This document shows, one piece after another, positions 26,447-35,780 of a DNA stretch of 64,000 nt. The notes under the pieces were generated by a model. That model did no database searches. It saw only the letters and a list, made by a program, of their open reading frames with translations, and was not told where the DNA came from. How positions within the stretch are numbered: the stretch's first letter is position 1; every line of letters starts with the position of its first letter. A program made the translations under genes and the position numbers. The stretch is from Bradyrhizobium sp. CSS354 (GTDB lineage: Bacteria; Pseudomonadota; Alphaproteobacteria; Rhizobiales; Xanthobacteraceae): the NCBI RefSeq assembly GCF_029051725.1, contig NZ_JAACFU010000006.1, positions 186,001 to 250,000 on the forward strand, written 5' to 3'.

Positions 26447-27247
26447 CTACCCCCTCCGCACGCTCGCTCCGCCATCCACCGGCAACGTCACACCGGTGAT
26501 GAAATTCGCCTCGTCCGATGCCAGGAACAGCGCGGCATTCGCGACGTCCCAACCCGTGCCCATCTTCTTGCGCAGCGGCACCTTGCTGTCGCGTTCGGCT
26601 TCAACTTCGGCGCGGGTCTTGTGCCATTCGCGGGCGCGGGTGTCGACAGCCATCGGCGTGTTCATCAGGCCCGGCAGGATCACGTTGGCGCAGATGCCGT
26701 ATTCGGCGTTCTGGTAGGCGAGCTGTTCGGTGAAGGCGATCATCGCGGATTTCGTCGCCTTGTAAGCGACGTAGGGATAGGTGGTGATCGCCGCCATCGA
26801 GGAGATGTTGATGATCGCGCCGCTTCCTTGCGCGCGCATGATCGGGATCACCTCTTTCGCCGCCCAAATGCAGCTCTTCAGATTGATGGCGACGACGCGG
26901 TCGAAGGCCTCCTCGGTGATTTGCAGCAGCTCGGCGTCGCCGCCGGCCAGGCTGACGCCGACATTGTTGTGCAGCACGTCGATCCGGCCCCAGCGCGCTT
27001 GCGCCTCCGCGACCATCGCCTTGATATCGGCGATCTTGGTCACGTCGGCCTTGAACGCCGCGGCGGTGCCGTTTTTCTCGGCGATCAGGCTGACGGTTTC
27101 CTGCGCCGATTCCAGATGATGATCGACGCACAACACCTTGGCGCCCTCGCGCGCGAAGGTCAGCGCAGTGGCGCGGCCGTTGCCCATGCCTTCGCCGGGG
27201 CTTTGCCCGGCCCCGACCACGATGGCGACCTTGTCGTTCAGACGCAT
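26447..27247 (-). CDS. SDR family NAD(P)-dependent oxidoreductase
   Basis: A 266-residue classical short-chain dehydrogenase. The cofactor loop reads VVGAGQSPGEGMGNGRA, a longer variant of TGxxxGxG. HNNVGVSLAGG replaces NNAG, and the catalytic set is intact: Ser in INISSMAA and Tyr/Lys in VAYKATKSAMI. The C-terminus has the usual GVTLPVDGG. The substrate is unknown. The gene is monocistronic and convergent with the sugar dehydrogenase-like gene across the palindromic repeat. Confidence 0.93.
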   Translation of the reverse strand: MRLNDKVAIVVGAGQSPGEGMGNGRATALTFAREGAKVLCVDHHLESAQETVSLIAEKNGTAAAFKADVTKIADIKAMVAEAQARWGRIDVLHNNVGVSLAGGDAELLQITEEAFDRVVAINLKSCIWAAKEVIPIMRAQGSGAIINISSMAAITTYPYVAYKATKSAMIAFTEQLAYQNAEYGICANVILPGLMNTPMAVDTRAREWHKTRAEVEAERDSKVPLRKKMGTGWDVANAALFLASDEANFITGVTLPVDGGASVRRG

Positions 27248-27501
27248 GACGTTTTTCTCCCTGCTTTTCCATTACGATAGCACGGGCTGTCAGCGGTCAA
27301 AGGCCGATCATGCCGCCTGATGGTCGCATCGGATGCACTCTGTCCCGCCGAACATGCATGGCTGCGTCGTCAGCGCGAAAGCACATGCACGCCAATGGCT
27401 TGCTGCTGCGCAGGAACCGACCTCGCACGATCGCGTTTGTTGCGGAGCCTTTCCCACGCTAGGCTCTGTCCCGGGGCTTCCCAACCGCCAGTGGCTTGCC
27501 G

Positions 27502-28335
27502 ATGAATCTGCTCGATCCACAAGGGCCTGTGGCTGCGGCCAACAGCACCATCCTGGTCGATTCCGTCTTCATCATGCTCGCGATCGTGGTACCGACCATC
27601 ATCGCCATCCTGGCCTTCGCGTTCTGGTTTCGCGCCTCCAATCCCAAAGCAAAATTTCAGCCCGACTTCGTTTATTCCGGGCGGGTGGAGATGGTGGTGT
27701 GGGCGATCCCCGCGCTCACCGTGATCCTGCTCGGTGGCGTCGCCTGGATCGGCTCGCACCAGCTCGATCCCGCAGCGCCGGTGCCCGGCACCGGCAGCCC
27801 GGTCCGCATTCAGGCCGTCTCGCTCGACTGGAAATGGCTGTTCATCTATCCGGACCAGCGCATTGCCACCGTCAATACGCTGACGGTGCCGGCCGGCGCC
27901 GAACTGAATTTCCAGCTGACGTCGTCGAGCGTGATGAACACGTTCTTCATCCCGCAACTCGGCAGCATGATCTACACCATGAACGGCATGGTGACGAAGC
28001 TGAACCTGCGCGCCGACAACGAAGGCAAGCTGCAGGGCCTGTCGGCGCATTTCTCCGGCGACGGGTTTCCGGACATGATGTTCGACGTCAACGTGGTCTC
28101 GCCGCTCGCCTTTCCGGAATGGGTCGCGACCACGGCGAAGAGCGATGCTGTCCTCAATGAGGACAGCTACAAGAAGTTGATGCAGCAGGGCATCGAAAAG
28201 GGCAGGCCGACCTACCGGCTCGACGATCCCCGGCTGTTCGACCTGATCGCGACCCAGCACATTCCGCCAGGACCGGGTCCGGAGCTCGCATCCGAAGCAG
28301 GCCGGTCGCACAGTGGAGGCCATGATGCTCGGTAA
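27502..28335 (+). CDS. cyoA: Cytochrome o ubiquinol oxidase subunit II
   Basis: 277 residues from the first ATG. Two membrane helices (IMLAIVVPTIIAILAFAFW and VVWAIPALTVILLGGVAW) precede the periplasmic cupredoxin-like domain with VSLDWKWLFIYP and FIPQLGSMIYTMNG. The CuA cysteines are absent, so this is a quinol oxidase rather than a cytochrome c oxidase. CyoA normally starts with a lipoprotein signal, and here none is in frame. The +1 frame just upstream encodes LLRSLSHARLCPGASQPPVA followed by Cys-Arg at 27497-27502, directly before MNLLDPQGP, so a one-base deletion may have cut off the signal. Confidence 0.93.
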   Translation: MNLLDPQGPVAAANSTILVDSVFIMLAIVVPTIIAILAFAFWFRASNPKAKFQPDFVYSGRVEMVVWAIPALTVILLGGVAWIGSHQLDPAAPVPGTGSPVRIQAVSLDWKWLFIYPDQRIATVNTLTVPAGAELNFQLTSSSVMNTFFIPQLGSMIYTMNGMVTKLNLRADNEGKLQGLSAHFSGDGFPDMMFDVNVVSPLAFPEWVATTAKSDAVLNEDSYKKLMQQGIEKGRPTYRLDDPRLFDLIATQHIPPGPGPELASEAGRSHSGGHDAR

Positions 28336-30325
28336 GCTCGATTGGTCGGCCATTCCGTTCGACCAGCCGATACCGCTGATCGCAGGCGGCGTGGTGTTGG
28401 TCGGGATTCTCGCCGTGCTGGCCTGGGTCGTGGTGAAGGGGCATCTGCCCTATCTCTGGCACGAATGGATCACAAGCGTCGACCACAAGCGGATCGGCGT
28501 GATGTACATCCTGCTGGCGTCGGTGATGCTGCTGCGTGGCGGCAGCGACGCCATCATGATGCGGATCCAGCAGGCGGTCGCCTATCAGTCCCAGGGCTAT
28601 CTGCCGCCGGAGCACTACAACCAGATATTCTCCGCGCACGGCACCATCATGATCTTCTTCGTGGCGATGCCGTTCGTCATCGGGCTGATGAATCTCATCG
28701 TACCGCTCCAGCTTGGCGTGCGAGATGTCGCTTTCCCGACGCTCAATTCGGTCGGCTTCTGGCTGACCGCGACCGGTGCGCTGCTGGTCAATCTCTCGCT
28801 CGTGATCGGCGAGTTCGCCCGCACCGGCTGGCTCGCGTTTCCGCCGCTGTCGGAGCTGTCCTACTCGCCGGGTGTCGGTGTCGACTATTACGCGTGGTCG
28901 CTGCAGATCTCCGGCGTCGGCACGCTGGTGGCCGGCATCAATCTCGTGACGACGGTGCTGAAGCTGCGCACCAAGGGCATGAACTATCTGCGCATGCCGA
29001 TGTTCTGCTGGACCACGCTGGCTTCGAACCTCCTCATCGTTGCGGCCTTCCCGATTCTGACCGCCACCCTCGCGATGCTGCTGCTCGACCGCTATCTCGG
29101 CTTCCACTTCTTCACCAACGAGGCCGGCGGCAATGTCATGATGTTCATGAACCTGATCTGGGCCTGGGGGCATCCCGAGGTTTACATCCTGGTGCTGCCG
29201 GCCTTCGGCATCTTCTCCGAGGTGGTCTCGACCTTCTCGGGCAAGGCGCTATTCGGCTATCGCTCGATGGTGCTGGCGACCATGGCGATCTGCGTCATCT
29301 CCTTCATGGTCTGGCTGCATCACTTCTTCACGATGGGCGCGGGCCCCGACGTCAACGCCATCTTCGGCATCGCCAGCATGATCATCGCGATTCCGACCGG
29401 GGTGAAGATCTACAACTGGCTGTTCACGATGTATGGCGGCCGCATCCGCTTCGAGACGCCGATGCTGTGGTCGATAGGCTTCATGGTCACCTTCATCATC
29501 GGCGGATTGACGGGCGTGCTGGTCGCGGTGCCGCCGGCCGATTTCATCCTCCACAACAGCATGTTTCTGGTCGCGCACTTCCACAACGTCATCATCGGCG
29601 GCGTGCTGTTCGGCGCCTTCGCCGGTTTCGAGTACTGGTTCCCGAAAGCGTTCGGCTTTCGCCTCAACGACCGCTGGGGCAAGCTCGCGTTCTGGTTCAC
29701 TTTCCTCGGCTTCTACGTCACCTTCATCCCGCTCTACGTCGCCGGCATGCTGGGCATGACACGGCGCATGCAGCACTATGACGTCGCGGCGTGGCGGCCC
29801 TGGATGCTGGTTGCAGCCGTCGGCATGGCCGTGCTGACGATTGGCGTGATCTGCCAGATCGTGCAGATCGTGGTCAGCATCCGCAACCGCGAGGCCCTGC
29901 GGGACCGCACCGGCGATCCCTGGGACGGCCGCTCGCTGGAATGGGCGACGTCGTCGCCGCCTCCGGTTTTCAACTTCGCTTTCAATCCCGATGTGCGCGG
30001 CGAGGATGCCTATTGGGACATGAAGGCTCATGCCAAGCAGCAATCGCTCGATCATGATACGCCCGAGTATCAGGACATCGAGATGCCCAGGAACTCGCCG
30101 ACCGGGTTCGTCTGCGCGTTCTTCGCCACCGTCATGGGCTTTGCGCTGATCTGGCACATCTGGTGGATGGTGATTTTGGGCGGCATCGGAGCGTTCGCGA
30201 CCTTCGTCGTGTTCGCCTGGCGCGACCATGACGAATACGTCATTCCGGCCGACGAAGTCGCTGCAATAGACCGCGTCAATCTCGAGGAGCGGCGCAATCT
30301 TGTCAGCATGGCGGGGACAGTCTGA
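28325..30325 (+). CDS. cyoB: Cytochrome o ubiquinol oxidase subunit I
   Basis: A 666-residue heme-copper oxidase core subunit with about fifteen membrane helices. Heme and copper ligands are visible: FSAHGTIMIFF, the cross-linked His-Tyr element WAWGHPEVYILVLP, WLHHFF, and FLVAHFHNVIIGG. The N-terminus (MLGKLDWSAIPFDQP) matches CyoB. The ATG at 28325 lies five bases after GGAGG and inside the end of cyoA; 28322 is an alternative. It reduces oxygen with ubiquinol electrons and pumps protons. Confidence 0.96.
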   Translation: MLGKLDWSAIPFDQPIPLIAGGVVLVGILAVLAWVVVKGHLPYLWHEWITSVDHKRIGVMYILLASVMLLRGGSDAIMMRIQQAVAYQSQGYLPPEHYNQIFSAHGTIMIFFVAMPFVIGLMNLIVPLQLGVRDVAFPTLNSVGFWLTATGALLVNLSLVIGEFARTGWLAFPPLSELSYSPGVGVDYYAWSLQISGVGTLVAGINLVTTVLKLRTKGMNYLRMPMFCWTTLASNLLIVAAFPILTATLAMLLLDRYLGFHFFTNEAGGNVMMFMNLIWAWGHPEVYILVLPAFGIFSEVVSTFSGKALFGYRSMVLATMAICVISFMVWLHHFFTMGAGPDVNAIFGIASMIIAIPTGVKIYNWLFTMYGGRIRFETPMLWSIGFMVTFIIGGLTGVLVAVPPADFILHNSMFLVAHFHNVIIGGVLFGAFAGFEYWFPKAFGFRLNDRWGKLAFWFTFLGFYVTFIPLYVAGMLGMTRRMQHYDVAAWRPWMLVAAVGMAVLTIGVICQIVQIVVSIRNREALRDRTGDPWDGRSLEWATSSPPPVFNFAFNPDVRGEDAYWDMKAHAKQQSLDHDTPEYQDIEMPRNSPTGFVCAFFATVMGFALIWHIWWMVILGGIGAFATFVVFAWRDHDEYVIPADEVAAIDRVNLEERRNLVSMAGTV

Positions 30326-30966
30326 TGTCAATGACCGCGACCGCCGGCCGTGCACACGCCGATCCCCATCACATCGGGCTCGTCATCGAGCATCCCGGCC
30401 CGGCGCCGAAGCGCATCGTGACCGCCTATGGCTTCTGGATCTTCCTGCTCTCCGACATCGTCATGTTCTCCTGCTTCTTTGCAGCCTATGCGGTGCTGGC
30501 TGATCAGACCGCCGGCGGCCCGAAGGGTTCGGAGATATTCGAGCAGCGAAACGTTGCGATCGAGACGGTCTGTCTGCTGCTGTCGAGCTTCACCTGTGGC
30601 ATGGCCAGCATCGCGGCCGATGTGCGCAACCGGTTCTGGTTCTATCTTGGAATGGCGGTGACGTGTTTGCTCGGCCTCATCTTCCTGGTCATTGAGTTTC
30701 GCGAGTTCGCCGATCTCGTGGCGCGAGGCTATGGCCCATCGCGCAGCGCGTTCCTGACTGCCTTCTTCTCCCTCGTCGGCTGCCACGGCCTGCACGTTTC
30801 TGCCGGCATCTTGTGGCTCCTCACCATGATGGCCCAGGTCTTCGCAAAGGGTTTTCGTGCCGACGTGCTGCGCCGGATGATGTGCTTTGCGTTGTTCTGG
30901 CATGCGCTTGACATCGTCTGGGTCGGAGTCTTCTCCGTCGTCTATTTGCTTGGGAGTGGCGTATGA
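30325..30966 (+). CDS. cyoC: Cytochrome o ubiquinol oxidase subunit III
   Basis: A 213-residue protein with five membrane helices. RIVTAYGFWIFLLSDIVMF, TAFFSLVGCHGLHVSAGILW and LFWHALDIVWVGVFSVVYLL are subunit III features. Its ATG shares one base with the stop of cyoB (TGATG), and its own stop overlaps cyoD by four bases. Confidence 0.95.
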   Translation: MSMTATAGRAHADPHHIGLVIEHPGPAPKRIVTAYGFWIFLLSDIVMFSCFFAAYAVLADQTAGGPKGSEIFEQRNVAIETVCLLLSSFTCGMASIAADVRNRFWFYLGMAVTCLLGLIFLVIEFREFADLVARGYGPSRSAFLTAFFSLVGCHGLHVSAGILWLLTMMAQVFAKGFRADVLRRMMCFALFWHALDIVWVGVFSVVYLLGSGV

Positions 30967-31352
30967 GTGATCAGGCACATATGCGGGCCGAACACGACCT
31001 CGCGCCGGGCGAGGAAGAACAACACAGTGTCGGCACCAGGATCCTCGGCTATGTGGTCGGCCTCGTGCTTGCGCTGCTGCTCACGGCGACCTCGTTCTTC
31101 ATCGCCGGCACCGATCTGGTCTGGCAGCCTTCCATTCCCGTCGCGCTGATCGTCCTGGCGATCGCGCAGATGGGTGTGCACCTCGTGTTCTTCCTGCACA
31201 TCACCACCGGCCCCGACAACACCAATAACGTGCTGGCGCTGGCTTTCGGGCTGCTGGTCGTGTTCCTGGTGGTCGGCGGCACCGTCTGGATCATGGCGCA
31301 TCTGAATGCGAACATGCCGGCCATGGATCAGATCATGCCGATGCGCCGCTAG
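30963..31352 (+). CDS. cyoD: Cytochrome o ubiquinol oxidase subunit IV
   Basis: A 129-residue protein with three membrane helices, including VGLVLALLLTATSFFIAG and the conserved MGVHLVFFLHI. The acidic cytoplasmic start (MRAEHDLAPGEEEQ) is typical. It is the last gene of the operon; cyoE (heme O synthase) does not follow, so it must lie elsewhere. Confidence 0.94.
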   Translation: MSDQAHMRAEHDLAPGEEEQHSVGTRILGYVVGLVLALLLTATSFFIAGTDLVWQPSIPVALIVLAIAQMGVHLVFFLHITTGPDNTNNVLALAFGLLVVFLVVGGTVWIMAHLNANMPAMDQIMPMRR

Positions 31353-31371
31353 GAGCGCACAAAAAAGAAGA

Positions 31372-31393
31372 GCCGCTTGTTGTGACAAGCGGC
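31372..31393. terminator. Perfect hairpin, probable transcription terminator
   Basis: GCCGCTTGT (31372-31380), a TGTG loop and ACAAGCGGC form a 9-base-pair stem 20 bases after cyoD. On the minus strand the stem is followed by a T-rich run (complement of AAAAAAGAAG at 31361-31370), so it looks strongest as a terminator for the minus-strand nuclease gene, and it may also end the cyo transcript. Confidence 0.65.
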
Positions 31394-31569
31394 CCAAGTC
31401 TAGGGAGGAAACGCCCGAGCAAAGCAATCGGGCCGGAGCCGGATTGCCGCCAAGGAAACGCTCGCGCAAAGCGCTTGCGTACGCTTACAAATGCAGCAAC
31501 TCCCGATAGAGTTCAATTCCGGATGAATACTGTCTCCGGCTGCCGCTCACGGCTGCGTGATGGGCTTGA

Positions 31570-32358
31570 TTATTTCGGCCGTCGGCAATTGTAGGCCTTG
31601 CGGAAGCCCGCAGCCTGGGCGTCGTCCTCCGAGCAGAACCAGCGGTCCGGCTTGGTGGTCGCGGGGTAGCTCGGGCAGCCCCGCAAATGATAGATGCCGA
31701 TATTGCCGGTGACGCGCGCGCGCACCGCAAGCTTGCCCTTGATGCCACAGCTCGGCGGCATCGTCAGATCCTCGGGAAACAACACCGCGCGAATCTCCTT
31801 GTCGCGATCGGCGCGGCAGGCGGCGCCCAGGAGCGCGCCGTCCTTCTTGCCGGTGCGGAATTCCTGCGGTGCAACAAAGCACCCCTTCCAGATTCCGGCC
31901 GAGGTTGATTTCGCGTCGGCCGCGGCCGACTTGACGTTCGCCTTGACCGGCTCGCGGGCAATGGCATAGCCGAGCTTGACCAGCTGCTCGTTCAAGCTGG
32001 TCTTGTCGCCCTCGGCCGTGCAAATCGCGCGGTGTCGTTTGCCAAAACTCTTTTCGGGGCCGACATCGTCGCAACGCACCGATCGCTTGCCGATCAGCTT
32101 GGCGAGCTGGTCGCGGGCCTCGATGCCGCAAGTCCAGGGATCGGCGTGATCGTCGATGCAGACCTGGTCCAGTTCGGGCGCATCGACGCCGTCGAGGCGG
32201 TAGGTGACGTCGCCGAGCTGGATGGCGTTGCCGTCGCGGACCGTCGCGGCCGCGGTCAGCGCGGAGGCGGGGCCGGAGGTGCCCAGAATTCCGGACAGGG
32301 CAAGAAAGGAGACGAGCGCAAAAGCGCGGGCGCTGGCAAAGGATTTTCGGAAGGACAT
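31570..32358 (-). CDS. Secreted thermonuclease-like protein (SNase fold)
   Basis: A 262-residue exported protein with a signal (FALVSFLALSGILGTSGPAS). An SNase-like barrel follows: TVRDGNAIQLGDVTYRLDGVDAPELDQ is the canonical start with the DAPE element, and LVKLGYAIAR is the helix region. An extra C-terminal domain (about 165-262) contains five cysteines and the segment ARVTGNIGIYHLRGCPSY, which fits a secreted protein held by disulfides. Catalytic arginine positions could not be confirmed by eye. Confidence 0.85.
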   Translation of the reverse strand: MSFRKSFASARAFALVSFLALSGILGTSGPASALTAAATVRDGNAIQLGDVTYRLDGVDAPELDQVCIDDHADPWTCGIEARDQLAKLIGKRSVRCDDVGPEKSFGKRHRAICTAEGDKTSLNEQLVKLGYAIAREPVKANVKSAAADAKSTSAGIWKGCFVAPQEFRTGKKDGALLGAACRADRDKEIRAVLFPEDLTMPPSCGIKGKLAVRARVTGNIGIYHLRGCPSYPATTKPDRWFCSEDDAQAAGFRKAYNCRRPK

Positions 32359-32554
32359 AAGGTCTCGCTATCGATGGCTCGTGCGCCTTGTTCCTAGCAT
32401 CCGGATGTGGCGATACCAATGGTCTGCGCCCCGCGAAGTGCGACATTCCGGCCTCGTGGCTTTACTCGGCCGTAGCTCTGATCCTATCGTTCGTCGGCCT
32501 TGCGGAGCGGAGGCCGAATCGCCCGGGAAGCGGCGAAGGGAGGGAAATTTCGCG

Positions 32555-34153
32555 ATGAAAGACCCCGTGGACGTCCTGATCATCGGCGCCGGCGCTTCAG
32601 GAGCGGCGGTGGCGTGGTCGCTGGCCGAGACCAAAATGCATATTCTCTGCCTGGAGCAGGGCGGCTGGATGAACCCGGCGGAATATCCCAGCACGGGCCG
32701 GGACTGGGAGGCCAAGTTCTACGCCGAGTGGTCGTCCAGCCCCAACGTCCGCGGCCGACCCGAGGACTATCCGATCAACGACGACAATTCGCCGATCAAG
32801 GTCGTCAACTACAATGCGGTCGGCGGCTCGACGGTGATGTACACCGCGCACTGGCCGCGGTTGCATCCTTCCGATTTCAAGGTGAGGACGCTCGACGGCG
32901 TCGCTGAAGACTGGCCGATCGACTACGACGCGCTGACCCCGTTCTTCGAAGAGAACGACCGGATGATGGGCACGTCCGGCCTCTCGGGTGACCCGCTCTC
33001 GCCGCTGACGCATCCGCCGATGCCGCCACAGCCGATGGGATTGTCGGGTGCGATCATCGGCAAGGCCATGAACAAGCTCGGCTGGCACTGGTGGCCGTCG
33101 GATACGACGGTCGCGACCATGGACTACGAGGGCCGCGCGCGCTGCATCAATCTCGGCCATTGCACGCCGGCCTGCGCGCAGGGTGCGAAGTCCTCGACCG
33201 ACATCACCTATTGGCCGCATGCGGTCCGCGCCGGCGTCGAACTGCGTACGCACTGCCGGGTGCGCGAGATCACCACCGACGAGAACGGCATGGCCAGCGG
33301 CGTGGTCTATTACGACAAGGACGGCGTCGAGCAGTTCCAGCCGGCGCATGTCGTCATCATCGCCTGCAATGGCGTCGGCACGCCGCGGCTGCTGCTGAAC
33401 TCAGCGTCGAACCGCTTTCCGAACGGGCTTGCCAATTCGTCCGGCCTCGTCGGCAAGAACCTGATGTTCCATCCCTATGCGCAGATCTACGGCTATGTGA
33501 AGGAGCCGACCGACAGCAACCGCGCGCCGCCGACCTGCCTATGGAGCAAGGAATGGTATGACACGGACCTGTCGCGCGGCTTCGTGCGCGGCTACGGCGT
33601 CCAGTTCGTGCGCGGCGCCGGGCCGGTGTTCGAGGCTGTCGTCAGCGAGCAGAAGGGGATCCTGCCGTGGGGCGCCGATCATCACCGCATCTTCCGCAAG
33701 CTCAACGGCCACCGGCTCGGGTTTTCCGCGATCTGCGAGGACCTGCCAGAGGAGCATAACCGGGTCACGCTCGATCCGGTCTTGAAGGACGGCCACGGCA
33801 TTCCCGCGCCGAGGATCGACTACACGATCAGCGAGAACAGCCGGAAGATGATGGAGCATGCGCTGGCGCGCGGGCGGGAGATTCTCGAGACCGCGGGGGC
33901 GAGCGACATCTGCGTCAACTCGCCGATCCCGTGGGGCGGCTGGCACTTGCTCGGCACGGCACGCATGGGCACCGACCCGGAACGCTCCGTCGTCAACGAA
34001 TGGGGCCGCTCGCACGACGTGAAGAACCTGTTCATCGTCGACGGCAGCATCTTCGTCACCTCGGGCGGCGTGAACCCGACGTCCACCATCCAGGCCCTCG
34101 CGCTCTACATCGCCGACCAGATGAAGCAGCGCCTCTCCAATTTGTTCGATTGA
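32555..34153 (+). CDS. GMC family oxidoreductase
   Basis: A 532-residue flavoprotein. The FAD-binding loop is VLIIGAGASGAAVAWSLAE, the second GMC element is NYNAVGGSTVMYTAHWPRL, and the C-terminal catalytic block is GGWHLLGTARMGTDPE, with a following SGGVNPTSTIQALA (His and Asn pair). A cluster of cysteines (ARCINLGHCTPACAQGAKSS) is typical of the membrane-dehydrogenase branch of the family. The start follows AAGGGAGGG. A gluconate 2-dehydrogenase subunit 3-like gene begins seven bases after its stop, so the pair forms a dehydrogenase; the usual cytochrome subunit is missing here. Confidence 0.93.
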   Translation: MKDPVDVLIIGAGASGAAVAWSLAETKMHILCLEQGGWMNPAEYPSTGRDWEAKFYAEWSSSPNVRGRPEDYPINDDNSPIKVVNYNAVGGSTVMYTAHWPRLHPSDFKVRTLDGVAEDWPIDYDALTPFFEENDRMMGTSGLSGDPLSPLTHPPMPPQPMGLSGAIIGKAMNKLGWHWWPSDTTVATMDYEGRARCINLGHCTPACAQGAKSSTDITYWPHAVRAGVELRTHCRVREITTDENGMASGVVYYDKDGVEQFQPAHVVIIACNGVGTPRLLLNSASNRFPNGLANSSGLVGKNLMFHPYAQIYGYVKEPTDSNRAPPTCLWSKEWYDTDLSRGFVRGYGVQFVRGAGPVFEAVVSEQKGILPWGADHHRIFRKLNGHRLGFSAICEDLPEEHNRVTLDPVLKDGHGIPAPRIDYTISENSRKMMEHALARGREILETAGASDICVNSPIPWGGWHLLGTARMGTDPERSVVNEWGRSHDVKNLFIVDGSIFVTSGGVNPTSTIQALALYIADQMKQRLSNLFD

Positions 34154-34160
34154 GGCCGAG

Positions 34161-34610
34161 ATGTCCGCAGACAATCAACTGACACGCGCCCAGCGCGACG
34201 ACCTCCGCACCATCGCCGCGATGATCGTTCCCGCCAGCGACGAGTACAAGGTGCCGGGCGCCGACGATCCCGCGATCCAGGCCGACATGCTGGCGACGCT
34301 CGGGCGTGACGCCAAATTGGTGGCGGCGGCGCTGGACCATCTGGCGCGGCTCGCGGGCCGACCGTTCGCCGAGCTCGATGCTGCCCGGCGCGATGCGGTG
34401 GCGCAGGAGTTTCGCAGTTCCGGCGGTGCGGCTGCGGCCACGCTCGTTCGCGTGGTGCTGCAATGCTATTACCGCGACGATCGGGTGCTGCGCTCGCTCG
34501 GTCTCGAACTGCGCGCGCCATTTCCGAAGGGCTATGTGCTCCCGGAGGGAGACTGGTCGCTGCTCGATCCGGTCAAGGCAAGGGCAGGCACGCTGCGACG
34601 GGCGCCCTAA
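34161..34610 (+). CDS. Gluconate 2-dehydrogenase subunit 3 family protein
   Basis: A 149-residue protein with the start LTRAQRDDLRTIAAMIVPAS, typical of the small subunit family (PF13618). The conserved CYYRDDRVLRSLGLELR and PFPKGYVLPEGDWSLLDPV segments follow. No Tat signal is visible, although many relatives have one. It partners the GMC flavoprotein immediately upstream and probably helps its maturation or membrane docking. Confidence 0.88.
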   Translation: MSADNQLTRAQRDDLRTIAAMIVPASDEYKVPGADDPAIQADMLATLGRDAKLVAAALDHLARLAGRPFAELDAARRDAVAQEFRSSGGAAAATLVRVVLQCYYRDDRVLRSLGLELRAPFPKGYVLPEGDWSLLDPVKARAGTLRRAP

Positions 34611-34701
34611 CCACCTGGGCAGTCCAGCCTTGCGCCCCGGACGGGTCCCTTGCGCCTCACGGAGCAGGCCACCATCTGTGTGAGCCTCAAGGACTCTTGC
34701 C

Positions 34702-35721
34702 ATGTTGGATTTAACTTCAGAGATCGTCGATGACGCACCGTCATCGCGAACGGCGGCGGCTGTCCCGGACAATGACCGGGCCCTGCTGGACGCCTATTCC
34801 AATGCCGTGATCGACGTGACCGACCGCGTCGGTCCTGCCGTCGTGCGCGTCGAGACCGGACCGAAGGTGCCGAACGGCCGCGAGCGCGGCGGGCTCGGCT
34901 CGGGCATCGTGATCTCGCCGGACGGGCTCGTGCTCACCAACAGCCACGTGGTCGGCTCCTCAAAGGAGATCCGGCTGCGCGACGTCGAGGGCCATGTCGG
35001 CGACGCCCGGGTGCTCGGCGTCGATCCCGATACTGACCTTGCGCTGCTGCGCGCCAACGGTGTGCGGGACTTGCCCTATGCGGCGCTCGGCAATTCCAAG
35101 ACCTTGCGGCGCGGCCAGCTCGTGATCGCGATCGGCAATCCGCTCGGCTTTGAATCGACCGTCACCGCCGGCGTGGTCTCGGCGCTCGGGCGCTCGATCC
35201 GCTCGGTCAGCGGCCGTACCATCGAGGACGTGATCCAGACCGATGCTGCGCTCAACCCCGGCAATTCCGGCGGCCCGCTGGTATCGTCGAATGCCGAGGT
35301 GATCGGCATCAACACGGCGATCATCAATGGCGCGCAAGGGATCTGCTTTGCGGTCGCCAGCAACACCGCGCAATTCGTGCTGTCGGAGATCATCCGCCAC
35401 GGCTATGTCCGCCGCGCCTATATCGGCGTGGCCGGCCAGACCGCGCCGATCCCGCGGCGACACGCGGTGCTGGCCGGCGTCGAGAACAAGATGGGCGCGC
35501 TGCTGGCGCAGATCGAGCCGGACGGACCGGCGGCGAAGGCGGGCCTGTTGTCCGGCGATGTCGTGATCAGCCTCGATGGCGTCGAGATCAACGGCGTGGA
35601 CGATCTGATCCGCGTGCTCGACCGCGACCGGATCGGCCGGCGGCTGGCCATGGACGTGCTGCGGCTCGGCCGCCTGCGGGCGATCGATATCGACCCGGTC
35701 GAGCGCAAGCCGGCGCGCTAG
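34702..35721 (+). CDS. S1C family serine protease (HtrA/DegP-like) with PDZ domain
   Basis: A 339-residue trypsin-fold protease. The catalytic triad is His in LTNSHVVG, Asp in DPDTDLALLRA and Ser in NPGNSGGPLV. One PDZ domain occupies about residues 235-330 (GALLAQIEPDGPAAKAGLL, VISLDGVEINGVDDL). Unlike DegP or DegQ, it has no signal peptide or membrane helix at the N-terminus, so it should be cytoplasmic unless exported another way. It is 91 bases after the GMC small subunit. Confidence 0.9.
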   Translation: MLDLTSEIVDDAPSSRTAAAVPDNDRALLDAYSNAVIDVTDRVGPAVVRVETGPKVPNGRERGGLGSGIVISPDGLVLTNSHVVGSSKEIRLRDVEGHVGDARVLGVDPDTDLALLRANGVRDLPYAALGNSKTLRRGQLVIAIGNPLGFESTVTAGVVSALGRSIRSVSGRTIEDVIQTDAALNPGNSGGPLVSSNAEVIGINTAIINGAQGICFAVASNTAQFVLSEIIRHGYVRRAYIGVAGQTAPIPRRHAVLAGVENKMGALLAQIEPDGPAAKAGLLSGDVVISLDGVEINGVDDLIRVLDRDRIGRRLAMDVLRLGRLRAIDIDPVERKPAR

Positions 35722-35780
35722 CGCGTGGGCGCCCAGGCGAGGTATGACGGTGTCATGCCTCGCTTTGGGAACCCCGCCGC

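Noticed and set aside
27333..28160. Plus-strand frame overlapping cyoA in another frame
   Set aside because: It has no homology-like features and runs across the clear cyoA coding sequence. Only its neighbouring frame near 27437-27502 is of interest, as a stranded signal peptide.
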